Shown piece after piece: positions 1 through 5,128 of a stretch of 5,128 bases of DNA (position 1 is the stretch's first letter; every line of letters begins with the position of its first letter). Both the position numbers and the translations under genes were made by a program. Origin of the DNA: Verrucomicrobiota bacterium (GTDB lineage Bacteria > Verrucomicrobiota > Verrucomicrobiia > Verrucomicrobiales > Verrucomicrobiaceae); the NCBI GenBank assembly GCA_023429545.1, contig JAEYUU010000091.1, positions 1 to 5,128 of the forward strand, given 5' to 3'. Under the pieces are notes generated by a model. The model was not told the origin of the DNA and ran no database searches. It saw only the letters and a list, made by a program, of their open reading frames with translations.

Positions 1-1
1 G

Positions 2-676
2 GTGAAGACGGAGGGGGATGCGAGATACTACCGGCTCAAGGCTGGGGCAGGACCTTTCGAGCTGAAGCCCCGCGGCAATATCAATCCGTCGCTGAATCTG
101 AAATTCTATGACTTCAAAAGCCCTGGAGGCAAGATCCAGCACCTCATTCGCAATCAGGAAATCTTCGTCCTGACCACCGTGACATTCGAGAAAACCGGCG
201 AGCGGCGCAGTCGCTGGCTCACCATGTTTGATGGCGCGCAGTTCCGGCGCAGTTCCGATCTTCCCACTCACCGCCTGTATGAGGCGTTTTACTTCCATAA
301 CAGCTACGCGGCAGCCATGCCCGTCGGAAAATATCATGTGGAAGTCAGCGAGTTCATCCTGCGTGGCGAGGGTGACCCGCCTCCCTATGTGGTGTGCGAG
401 TGGAACTCCAGCTACTCGGAAATGAGCATGTGGTTCATTGTGTCCTTCAATGCCCTGGCGTGGATCTTCGTGCTGGATGTCCGGCGGCTCTCCAAGAAGA
501 AGCTCGGTGATACGAAATGGCTTGGCGCCACCCAGGGAATCACCGTTGTTGTCCTCGTATTCCTCGCTGTGGAGTCCGTGAGGCCAATCGATCCTCTTGG
601 AAACAAGGGGAGGTTCGAGCCTCGCACAGCCCCGGCCATTCCCTCCGTGCTCATGCCGAAGCCACAGGGCAATTGA
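2..676 (+). CDS. Unrecognised protein with two C-terminal membrane segments (5' end probably outside window)
   Basis: I do not recognise the family. The frame is open from the left edge. A GTG at base 2 could be a start, but with only one base upstream it is more likely that the true start lies outside, so this is treated as possibly partial. Residues are numbered from that GTG. The first ~140 residues are soluble-looking and beta-rich, with many aromatic residues and alternating hydrophobic stretches. Two hydrophobic helices follow: about 141-160 (MSMWFIVSFNALAWIFVLDV) and about 178-192 (QGITVVVLVFLAVES type). A basic loop (RRLSKKK, 161-167) separates them and suggests a cytoplasmic connector with both ends outside. 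The tail is proline-rich. It ends in TGA 60 bases before the stop of the convergent E1-alpha gene. No catalytic motif is visible. It is believed real because the frame is long, membrane-like and not overlapped by a recognisable protein. Confidence 0.7.
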   Translation: MKTEGDARYYRLKAGAGPFELKPRGNINPSLNLKFYDFKSPGGKIQHLIRNQEIFVLTTVTFEKTGERRSRWLTMFDGAQFRRSSDLPTHRLYEAFYFHNSYAAAMPVGKYHVEVSEFILRGEGDPPPYVVCEWNSSYSEMSMWFIVSFNALAWIFVLDVRRLSKKKLGDTKWLGATQGITVVVLVFLAVESVRPIDPLGNKGRFEPRTAPAIPSVLMPKPQGN

Positions 677-735
677 GCCGGGCAACAGGAAGACGCCGCT
701 CGCTTGTCCCTTTTCTCTTACCCCTTGCCCCTTCC

Positions 736-1761
736 TTAGTGAACTTCCCAGCCCTCTGCCAGTCCCGAAGAGGAGAGGGCGGTCCACGTTTCGCGGAAGG
801 GATCAGGCGCAGGCTCGCGACTGGTGAGTGACACGGCCTTCTCCACCTCATCGCGCGCCTGTTCGCGCACGGTTCGAAGCTCCGCGTCGGACAGCCAGCC
901 CCTCTCCAGGATGTTCTGTTCGGAGATCGTCAGGCTGTCACGGCCGAGCTTCTTCGTGGCGTCAGGAATGTAGGAGGCGTCATCGTGCTCACCGTGACCG
1001 GCGAGACGGAGGAGATTGCCCACCACCAATTGCGGGCCGTGCCCTGCGCGGGCGCGCTGCACTGCCTGGTGGAACACCGCGATGCAGGCGGCGAGATCGG
1101 TGCCATCCACCTCGTAACCTTCGATGCCGTACCCGACAGCGCGATCCACGAGGCTCCTGCAGGCAAACTGTCGCTCGGTCGGGGTGGAGTAGGCGTACTG
1201 GTTGTTTGCCACGGAGACCACCAGCGGCAGGCGCTCCACCGCGGCCATGTTCAGGCCTTCATGAAAAGCCCCGGTGGAGGTGCCGCCGTCACCGATGGAG
1301 GTCGCAGCCACGGCATCTCCCAGCTTGCCGAGCATCCGGCGGGCCATCAGCATCCCGGAGACCACACTGACCATGGAGCCCAGGTGGGAAATCATGGCTG
1401 GCATGCCTTCGGTGGGGCGGCCCCGGTGGATGTTGCCGTCGCGACCGCGCATGGGACCCATGGCAGAGCCCAGGTAGGTGCGGGTGCAGTCCAGCATGGG
1501 CTCGCCAAAGGCCAGCTTCCCGGCCTGGTCGCGGATGAGGCCGGCGTAGATATCCTTGCCCTTCACGAGATGCACCGCCAGTGCTGCGCTGAAGGCCTCC
1601 TGACCCTTGCCGACGTACACTCCGCCGACAATGCGGCCCCCCGCGCGGTACAGGCCGGCCAGCTTGTCTTCAAGAAGCCGGGCCCGTACCATGTGGCGGT
1701 AGGCGGTCAGATAGCTTTCCATCAATGAATCGAGCGGAACAGCAGGCTGGGTCGCAGGCAT
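736..1761 (-). CDS. 2-oxoacid dehydrogenase E1 component, alpha subunit (thiamine-diphosphate dependent)
   Basis: This is the alpha subunit of a pyruvate, branched-chain 2-oxoacid or acetoin-type dehydrogenase E1. It decarboxylates a 2-oxoacid on thiamine diphosphate and passes the acyl group to a lipoyl E2, in the cytoplasm. The protein is 341 residues from the ATG at 1761, a normal length for the family. The YR pair at 21-22 and GQEA at 53-56 fit the family's N-terminal part. A GRDGNIHRG segment lies at 106-114. The thiamine-diphosphate motif starts with GDGG at 157-160 and ends with NNQYA at 186-190. The loop GHGEHDDASY (255-264) stands where many E1-alphas carry a GHS.SDD loop. The frame continues upstream to 1890, but the extra 43 residues are low-quality and would overlap the divergent thioesterase, so the ATG at 1761 is chosen. 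The ATG at 1722 (MESYLTAYRH) is an alternative. No Shine-Dalgarno is visible. No E1-beta, E2 or E3 gene is adjacent, so the substrate cannot be assigned. Confidence 0.93.
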   Translation of the reverse strand: MPATQPAVPLDSLMESYLTAYRHMVRARLLEDKLAGLYRAGGRIVGGVYVGKGQEAFSAALAVHLVKGKDIYAGLIRDQAGKLAFGEPMLDCTRTYLGSAMGPMRGRDGNIHRGRPTEGMPAMISHLGSMVSVVSGMLMARRMLGKLGDAVAATSIGDGGTSTGAFHEGLNMAAVERLPLVVSVANNQYAYSTPTERQFACRSLVDRAVGYGIEGYEVDGTDLAACIAVFHQAVQRARAGHGPQLVVGNLLRLAGHGEHDDASYIPDATKKLGRDSLTISEQNILERGWLSDAELRTVREQARDEVEKAVSLTSREPAPDPFRETWTALSSSGLAEGWEVH

Positions 1762-1854
1762 GATTGGTTTTATGAGGAGAGGGCGTGCGGCGGGAGTCTG
1801 ACACAAGGTACGCGACCGGGGAAGGAAATTCTTGCAGCCGGGCCTCCCGCGTCC
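1762..1854. promoter_or_regulatory. Divergent intergenic region expected to hold two promoters
   Basis: These 93 bases separate the leftward E1-alpha gene from the rightward thioesterase gene, so transcription must start in both directions here or inside the flanking genes. I looked for sigma-70-like hexamers on both strands and found no convincing pair. A CATAAA-like element lies near the E1 start on the minus strand, but it has no well-spaced -35. A small CGGG/CCCG inverted repeat with a 3-base loop (1839-1849) sits just before the thioesterase start and is weak. The call rests on gene orientation only. Confidence 0.35.
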
Positions 1855-2331
1855 ATGCTCGTTCCCATGCCTGCACATCGCTTTGTCCACCGTGATTTGG
1901 TCCAGTTTTCAGACACGGATATGGCTGGGATTGTGCACTTTTCGAACTTCTTCCGCTTCATGGAGCGGGCGGAGCACGCCTTCTTCCGGTCCTTGGGGTT
2001 GAGCATCGTGGAGCGCCCGGGCGCCTCCATTGAGGGGAATCCCGTGGGCTGGCCGCGGGTGCATGCCTCCTGTGACTTTTTCGTTCCCCTGTTTTTTGAG
2101 GACGAAGTGGATGTGGAACTGCTGGTGGAGGAACTCCGCACCCGCTCCATCCGCTACCTCTTCCGCGTGCGGAAGCTCGATGGCACCCTCGTCGCCGAGG
2201 GCCGCATTGCTGCCGTGTGTGTGCAGAAGGACAAGGAAAAGGGCGGCATGAAAGCCGTCGAGATTCCCGTCCGGGTAAAAGAGAAGCTGGAGACCGCTCC
2301 GGCGGAGGTCGTGGGGAAGAGAAAAGGGTAG
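1855..2331 (+). CDS. Acyl-CoA thioesterase, 4-hydroxybenzoyl-CoA thioesterase / YbgC-like hotdog family
   Basis: A cytoplasmic enzyme expected to hydrolyse an acyl- or aryl-CoA thioester to the free acid and CoA. The diagnostic stretch is near the N-terminus: VQFSDTDMAGIVHFSNF at residues 16-32. This is the family pattern D-x-D-xx-G-[IV]-[VH]-x-x-x-[NY]-[FY]. Asp22 aligns with the catalytic Asp17 of Pseudomonas 4-hydroxybenzoyl-CoA thioesterase. It is followed by the long helix FRFMERAEHAFFRSLGL typical of the hotdog fold, then alternating strands (VDVELLVEEL, SIRYLFRVRKLDGTLVAEGRIAAVCV). It ends with a family-like tail (AVEIPVRVKEKL). The length of 158 residues is slightly longer than YbgC-type enzymes. 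Start choice: the ATG at 1855 (MLVPMPAHRF) or the ATG at 1867 (MPAHRF), which would leave a more usual N-terminus. Neither has a Shine-Dalgarno. The physiological substrate cannot be read from the sequence. The nearby CoA ligase makes an acyl- or aryl-CoA substrate plausible. Confidence 0.92.
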   Translation: MLVPMPAHRFVHRDLVQFSDTDMAGIVHFSNFFRFMERAEHAFFRSLGLSIVERPGASIEGNPVGWPRVHASCDFFVPLFFEDEVDVELLVEELRTRSIRYLFRVRKLDGTLVAEGRIAAVCVQKDKEKGGMKAVEIPVRVKEKLETAPAEVVGKRKG

Positions 2332-2368
2332 GAGGTCCGCGTTGTAGCGCGTCACGCTCCCTCCGCGT
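2331..2368. repeat. Repeat-rich patch just after the thioesterase stop, possible small dispersed element
   Basis: Three small symmetries coincide here. A 7-base direct repeat TCCGCGT lies at 2336-2342 and 2362-2368. An AGCG/CGCT inverted repeat with a CGTCA loop lies at 2346-2358. GGAGG (2331-2335) can pair with CCTCC (2360-2364) around it. The folded form has a large asymmetric internal loop, and no T-run follows closely, so it is not a standard intrinsic terminator. It could be a REP-like intergenic element or chance in GC-rich DNA. Confidence 0.2.
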
Positions 2369-2450
2369 CTTTGGGCTCTTTGCCACTTTCCCTGTCCACA
2401 TCCCGATTGCCCGGCGGTCACTCTTCTCACGGCCTGACAATCCGTTTGCC

Positions 2451-2465
2451 GCAATGCCGCATTGC
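2451..2465. promoter_or_regulatory. Perfect 7+1+7 palindrome, operator-like, upstream of the membrane-protein gene
   Basis: GCAATGC, one spacer base C, then GCATTGC form a perfect inverted repeat, 69 bases before the ATG at 2534. A CTGACA hexamer, one base from the sigma-70 -35 consensus, lies upstream at 2434-2439, but no good -10 follows at normal spacing. The geometry would suit a dimeric repressor or activator near the start of transcription. The regulator is unknown and chance cannot be excluded. Confidence 0.3.
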
Positions 2466-2533
2466 TGCTTTGCGTTACTCTGATCCAACTTCACCTCCCA
2501 CTTGTGAATCCCACCTCACCGAAGAAACCCATC

Positions 2534-3088
2534 ATGTCCACCTGGCTCATCTACGCCCTTCTCACCGTCCTTTCCTGGGGCGTCTACGGCATTCTCCTGC
2601 ACAAGGGTCGCAGCCTCATGCCGGCCGGTGCGGAAATGGCCAATGCCAGCCTGAAGGCCTTTCTCTTCGTGGGCGTCGCCTATTTCGTGGTGGCCATCGT
2701 GGGTCCGGTCATTGTCCTCATGCAGCGTGGCACGAACTGGAGCCTCACGAGCGGCGGGATCACCTGGAGCTTCCTGGCGGGTGTTGCCGGAGCCGTCGGC
2801 GCGTTTACCCTCATCCTCGCCCTGGGCGCTGCCGCCGCCATCTTCAAGGGCGCTGCTCCCGCGCAGGTCATGCCCATCGTCTTTGCCGGAGCGCCGGTGG
2901 TGAATACCATCGTGGCCATGATCATGCATCCGCCGGAAGGCGGGCTGAAGGCCATCCCAATGCAGTTCTTTGCTGGCATCGTGCTCGCCGCGGTGGGTAC
3001 CTTCCTGGTCGCCTACTATTCACCCTCGAATCGCGGACCAGCCGCCAAGCCCGCCGGAGCCACGGCAAGCGCTCCTTCCGGTCACTGA
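2534..3088 (+). CDS. Small integral membrane protein, DMT/EamA-like transporter (half-size, five helices)
   Basis: A 184-residue inner-membrane protein with five hydrophobic segments at about residues 3-22, 41-63, 77-100, 108-131 and 143-162. The first helix, YALLTVLSWGVYGILLHKG, has the W-G-x-x-G pattern of drug/metabolite transporter (DMT) proteins. The later PIVFAGAPVVNTIVA segment resembles the proline-containing helix of EamA domains. Only about one EamA repeat is present, whereas full DMT transporters have ten helices in two repeats. If it is a transporter it would have to dimerise, as small DMT relatives do. The tail after residue 163 is hydrophilic and rich in Ala, Pro and Gly. The ATG at 2534 is chosen because an upstream in-frame ATG at 2462 would add 24 residues lying partly in the palindrome region. 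GAAGAAA at 2520-2526 is at best a poor ribosome-binding site. The substrate is unknown. The 202-base gap before it suggests its own promoter. Confidence 0.8.
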   Translation: MSTWLIYALLTVLSWGVYGILLHKGRSLMPAGAEMANASLKAFLFVGVAYFVVAIVGPVIVLMQRGTNWSLTSGGITWSFLAGVAGAVGAFTLILALGAAAAIFKGAAPAQVMPIVFAGAPVVNTIVAMIMHPPEGGLKAIPMQFFAGIVLAAVGTFLVAYYSPSNRGPAAKPAGATASAPSGH

Positions 3089-3160
3089 TGCGCATGGGCG
3101 TGGCCATGGCGAAGGTGAGTGCTCGCTGAAATGAGGGGCCGCATTCGCGTGCGCGTCCAT

Positions 3161-3200
3161 ACCAATCCAGTTGACGATAGAACCTCGTCAATTGATGGGT
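3161..3200. repeat. Long imperfect hairpin between the membrane-protein and ligase genes
   Basis: The left arm 3161-3177 (ACCAATCCAGTTGACGA) pairs with the right arm 3185-3200 (TCGTCAATTGATGGGT) across a 7-base loop, TAGAACC. The top 7 pairs are perfect. The whole stem has 14 Watson-Crick pairs, one G-U pair (3170/3192), one A/G mismatch (3164/3197) and a bulged C at 3168. It lies 72 bases after the stop at 3088 and 106 bases before the ATG at 3307. No T-run follows, so a classical Rho-independent terminator is unlikely. An RNA-processing or 3'-end-stabilising stem, a REP-like element or a DNA-binding site would fit better. A second, smaller stem CGCGC/GCGCG with a GGTTTT loop follows at 3228-3243. 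Confidence 0.5.
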
Positions 3201-3306
3201 ATTGCGTCCCTCGCTTCTTCGCCAAGCCGCGCGGTTTTGCGCGACTTCGACGGATTCGATTCGCCCCTGAGCAATTCCATTCACCCAATCACGCCCGTCC
3301 GCCCCC

Positions 3307-4599
3307 ATGGCCATCTCCCAGCACACGATGCGCATCGAGCTTCCCGGCCATTCGGCTGGACTGCGCGAGCGGCAGTGGGAGAAGCTGAAGCGTCTCCTCG
3401 TGAAGCTCGGCACCACGGAGAACTTCAACTCCAACCGCCTGCACCAGCACGGGGTGGATCCTTACGGAATCACCAGCCTGGAGGACTTCGTGCAGCGCGT
3501 GCCCTTCACCACCAAGGCAGATCTGCTGCAGGATCGCCTGTTGCACCCACCCTTCGGCTCGAACTTCACCGAGCCCATCGAGCGCTACACCCGCTTCTGC
3601 CAGACCAGCGGCACGCTCACCGGCGCCCCCATGGCTGTGTTGGACACGCCTGCGAGCTGGGAGTCCATGCTCTCCTGCTGGCGGCAGGTCTATCGTGCGG
3701 CGGGGGTGCAGGCGGGTGAGCGCATTTTCTTCGCCTTCAGCTTTGGTCCCTTCCTCGGCTTCTGGACGGCGTTCGAGGCCGCGGCGCGTGACTGCCTCGT
3801 GATTCCCGGCGGGGGCCAGTCCACCAACGCACGGCTGGAAATGATGGCGCGATACAAAGCGACGGTGCTCTGCTGCACGCCCACGTATGCCCTCCGCCTC
3901 GGGGAAAACATCGGCGCGCCCAGTGGAGTGAGTCTTGAGCAGCTCAGCGTGCGTCGCATCATTGTGGCGGGCGAACCGGGAGGCAGCATCCCCGTCGTCC
4001 GCGACCGCCTCAAAGAACTCTGGGGCGGCGTAAAAGTATTCGACCACCACGGCCTTTCCGAGATCGGTCCCGTGAGTTACGAAGACCCTGCACAGCCCTC
4101 CAGCCTCTGTGTCATCGAGGATGCGTACTTCGCCGAGGTGCTGGATCCGAACACCGGACACCCGGTGGAGGAAGGGGAGGAGGGCGAACTTGTCCTCACC
4201 ACCCTGGACCGCACCGCCTGCCCGCTCATCCGGTACTGCACCGGCGACTGGGTCGCACCACATCGCGTGGAGGATCGGCTCTATCTTGAGGGGGGCGTCC
4301 TCGGGCGTGTCGACGACATGGCGGTCATTCGCGGCGTGAACATCTACCCCAGTGCGCTGGAGAATGTGATCCGCCGCTTCCCGGAAATCGCCGAGTTCCA
4401 GGTGGAGCAGCGCAAGGTGGAGGCGATGGATGAGATTGACCTCATTGTCGAGCTCGCCCCCGGCGCGGATGACGCCGTGATCTCCAAGCTCCAGGAGCGC
4501 CTGCGGGACACCTTCAGCCTTCGCATCCCCGTGCGCCTCGCCGCCCAGGGATCCCTGCCCAGGTTTGACTTCAAGTCTCGCCGCTGGCGGAAGGTTTAG
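3307..4599 (+). CDS. Phenylacetate-CoA ligase family (PaaK-like) acyl/aryl adenylating enzyme
   Basis: A cytoplasmic enzyme expected to activate a carboxylic acid with ATP to an acyl-adenylate and then form the CoA thioester. The protein is 430 residues, the usual length for PaaK-type ligases. Visible motifs in order: the phosphate-binding loop QTSGTLTGAPMAV (99-111); the PGGGQSTNARLEMM segment (167-180); CCTPTYALRLGE (189-200); AGEPGGS (221-227); the acid-binding and adenine region DHHGLSEIGPVSYE (246-259); YCTGD (310-314), whose Asp binds ribose; the domain hinge GRVDDM and GVNIYPSALE (333-352); and a C-terminal SLPRFDFKSRRW (416-427) carrying the conserved Lys423. It resembles the subfamily whose true substrate is not phenylacetate-specific, so no gene symbol is given. 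The P-loop appears one residue longer than TSGTTGxP. Start: ATG 3307, or ATG 3328 (MRIELPGHS); neither has a Shine-Dalgarno. The long antisense frame opposite it is a codon-bias shadow. Confidence 0.92.
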   Translation: MAISQHTMRIELPGHSAGLRERQWEKLKRLLVKLGTTENFNSNRLHQHGVDPYGITSLEDFVQRVPFTTKADLLQDRLLHPPFGSNFTEPIERYTRFCQTSGTLTGAPMAVLDTPASWESMLSCWRQVYRAAGVQAGERIFFAFSFGPFLGFWTAFEAAARDCLVIPGGGQSTNARLEMMARYKATVLCCTPTYALRLGENIGAPSGVSLEQLSVRRIIVAGEPGGSIPVVRDRLKELWGGVKVFDHHGLSEIGPVSYEDPAQPSSLCVIEDAYFAEVLDPNTGHPVEEGEEGELVLTTLDRTACPLIRYCTGDWVAPHRVEDRLYLEGGVLGRVDDMAVIRGVNIYPSALENVIRRFPEIAEFQVEQRKVEAMDEIDLIVELAPGADDAVISKLQERLRDTFSLRIPVRLAAQGSLPRFDFKSRRWRKV

Positions 4600-4731
4600 G
4601 CCCACCCATTTGGCTTCAACTTGAGCCTCCCGCGATACTTTTCCCCCGCCTTATCTTTGCGGGTTGCATCTGCTTCCTCCCTGCGCTAACTGCCCTGCCC
4701 GAACCGTGCAGATCAGCCAGGCAGAACCCAC

Positions 4732-5128
4732 ATGAAGATCGTCCTCGATGCGATGGGCGGCGACGTCGCGCCCAAGAATCCCATTGGGGGCCTGAAGCTG
4801 GCCCTGGATACTCTGGCGGACGTTGAGAAGTTCTACCTCACCGGCCCGAAGGACACCGTTGAAGCGGAGCTGGATGCCCAGCAGGTGGGTCAGCGTGAAC
4901 GCATTGAAATCGTTCACGCCAGCCAGGTGGTGGACATGCACGACTCCGGCCTCGACGCGGTACGCAAGAAAAAGAACTCCTCCATCTCGGTGGCGGTGGA
5001 CCTGGTAAAACAGGGCGCCGCCCAAGCCGTGGTGAGCGCGGGGCACACCGGCGCCTCCGTCACCGCTGGTACCCTCATGCTGGGCCGGCTGGATGGGGTG
5101 GACTTCCCGGGCATCGCCAGCCCCATGC
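4732..5128 (+). CDS. plsX: Phosphate acyltransferase PlsX, N-terminal part, cut by the right window edge
   Basis: PlsX converts acyl-ACP and phosphate to acyl-phosphate, the donor used by PlsY in the first step of phosphatidic acid synthesis. It is a peripheral membrane enzyme. The first 132 residues are here, of about 340 usual for the family, and the frame is open to the last base. It starts with the family signature MKIVLDAMGGDVAPKNPIGG. Other conserved parts are the region ending in AVRKKKNSSI (76-85), the helix VAVDLVKQGAAQAVVSAG (87-104) and the glycine motif SAGHTGASV (102-110). Asn is usual at position 105 where His is found. The ATG at 4732 is unambiguous because homologues begin at this methionine. 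No clear Shine-Dalgarno precedes it; the nearest purine run is CCAGGCAG at 4717-4724. The upstream 132 bases contain no rpmF, which often precedes plsX. fabH commonly follows plsX but lies outside if present. Confidence 0.96.
   Translation, partial: MKIVLDAMGGDVAPKNPIGGLKLALDTLADVEKFYLTGPKDTVEAELDAQQVGQRERIEIVHASQVVDMHDSGLDAVRKKKNSSISVAVDLVKQGAAQAVVSAGHTGASVTAGTLMLGRLDGVDFPGIASPM

Noticed and set aside
677..735. Pyrimidine-rich gap between the convergent genes, as a bidirectional terminator
   Set aside because: The tract has CCCCTT repeats, but I found no stem able to form an intrinsic terminator. Rho-dependent termination cannot be judged by eye.
985..1728. 247-residue open frame on the plus strand opposite E1-alpha
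   Set aside because: Antisense shadow. The minus strand carries the thiamine-diphosphate motif and full-length family similarity.
1762..1890. 43-residue N-terminal extension of E1-alpha
   Set aside because: It would overlap the divergent thioesterase start, and its Cys/Arg-rich residues do not resemble E1-alpha N-termini.
1909..2494. Two minus-strand frames of 178-181 residues opposite the thioesterase
   Set aside because: Low-complexity, Arg/Pro/His-rich shadows of the thioesterase, which has the catalytic motif.
3171..3199. TTGACG as a -35 element for the ligase promoter
   Set aside because: The hexamer at 17-base spacing is GATGGG, which is not -10-like. The TTGACG is better explained as part of the hairpin arm.
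3119..3388. 89-residue plus-strand frame spanning the gap before the ligase
   Set aside because: It overlaps the ligase start in another frame, has no family features, and its Arg/Pro-rich composition is typical of random GC-rich translation.
3289..4605. 438-residue open frame on the minus strand opposite the ligase
   Set aside because: It has no recognisable motifs and a composition rich in His, Gly, Ala and Arg. It is explained as the antisense shadow of a GC-rich gene whose plus-strand product has clear adenylating-enzyme motifs.
4645..4663. CCCGC/GCGGG hairpin with a 9-base loop between the ligase and plsX, as a terminator
   Set aside because: Only five pairs, a long loop and no T-run on the plus strand. 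It is too weak to call.
1..5128. A hidden novel system such as defence, retron, CRISPR or mobile element
   Set aside because: No direct-repeat array, reverse transcriptase, transposase, nuclease or toxin-antitoxin signature was seen on either strand. The genes are core or accessory metabolism.

Overview
The window is ordinary-looking, GC-rich bacterial chromosome with compactly packed metabolic genes. I see no mobile element, CRISPR array, rRNA or tRNA. The host is probably from the Verrucomicrobiota/Planctomycetota side of the bacteria. That rests on protein character (a PVC-like half-size DMT membrane protein, a PaaK-subfamily ligase and an E1-alpha of the GHGEHDDASY type) and on the absence of Shine-Dalgarno sequences before the starts. 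It is an impression from memory, not a computed placement.

Layout: (1) bases 2-676 (+), the C-terminal part or near-whole of an unrecognised protein with two membrane segments. (2) Bases 736-1761 (-), a complete thiamine-diphosphate-dependent E1 alpha subunit of a 2-oxoacid dehydrogenase, convergent with the first gene. (3) Bases 1855-2331 (+), a hotdog-fold acyl-CoA thioesterase of the 4HBT/YbgC type, divergent from the E1 gene across a 93-base gap. (4) Bases 2534-3088 (+), a small five-helix DMT/EamA-like membrane protein. (5) Bases 3307-4599 (+), a phenylacetate-CoA-ligase-family adenylating enzyme. (6) Bases 4732 to the right edge (+), the first 132 residues of PlsX, the phosphate acyltransferase of phospholipid synthesis.

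Four of the six genes make, hydrolyse or use activated acyl groups: E1-alpha (acyl-CoA from 2-oxoacids), thioesterase (acyl-CoA hydrolysis), ligase (acyl- or aryl-CoA formation) and PlsX (acyl-ACP to acyl-phosphate). The gaps between the plus-strand genes are wide (202, 218 and 132 bases) and the E1 gene points the other way, so this is a thematic neighbourhood rather than a demonstrated operon. The E1-beta, E2 and E3 partners are not in the window.

Intergenic structure: a strong imperfect hairpin at 3161-3200, a perfect 7+1+7 palindrome at 2451-2465 and a small repeat-rich patch at 2331-2368 are the only non-coding signals that stand out. No gene-free stretch exceeds 300 bases. I found no convincing new biological system here. 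The items most worth a second look are the expanded P-loop of the ligase and the hairpin at 3161-3200.
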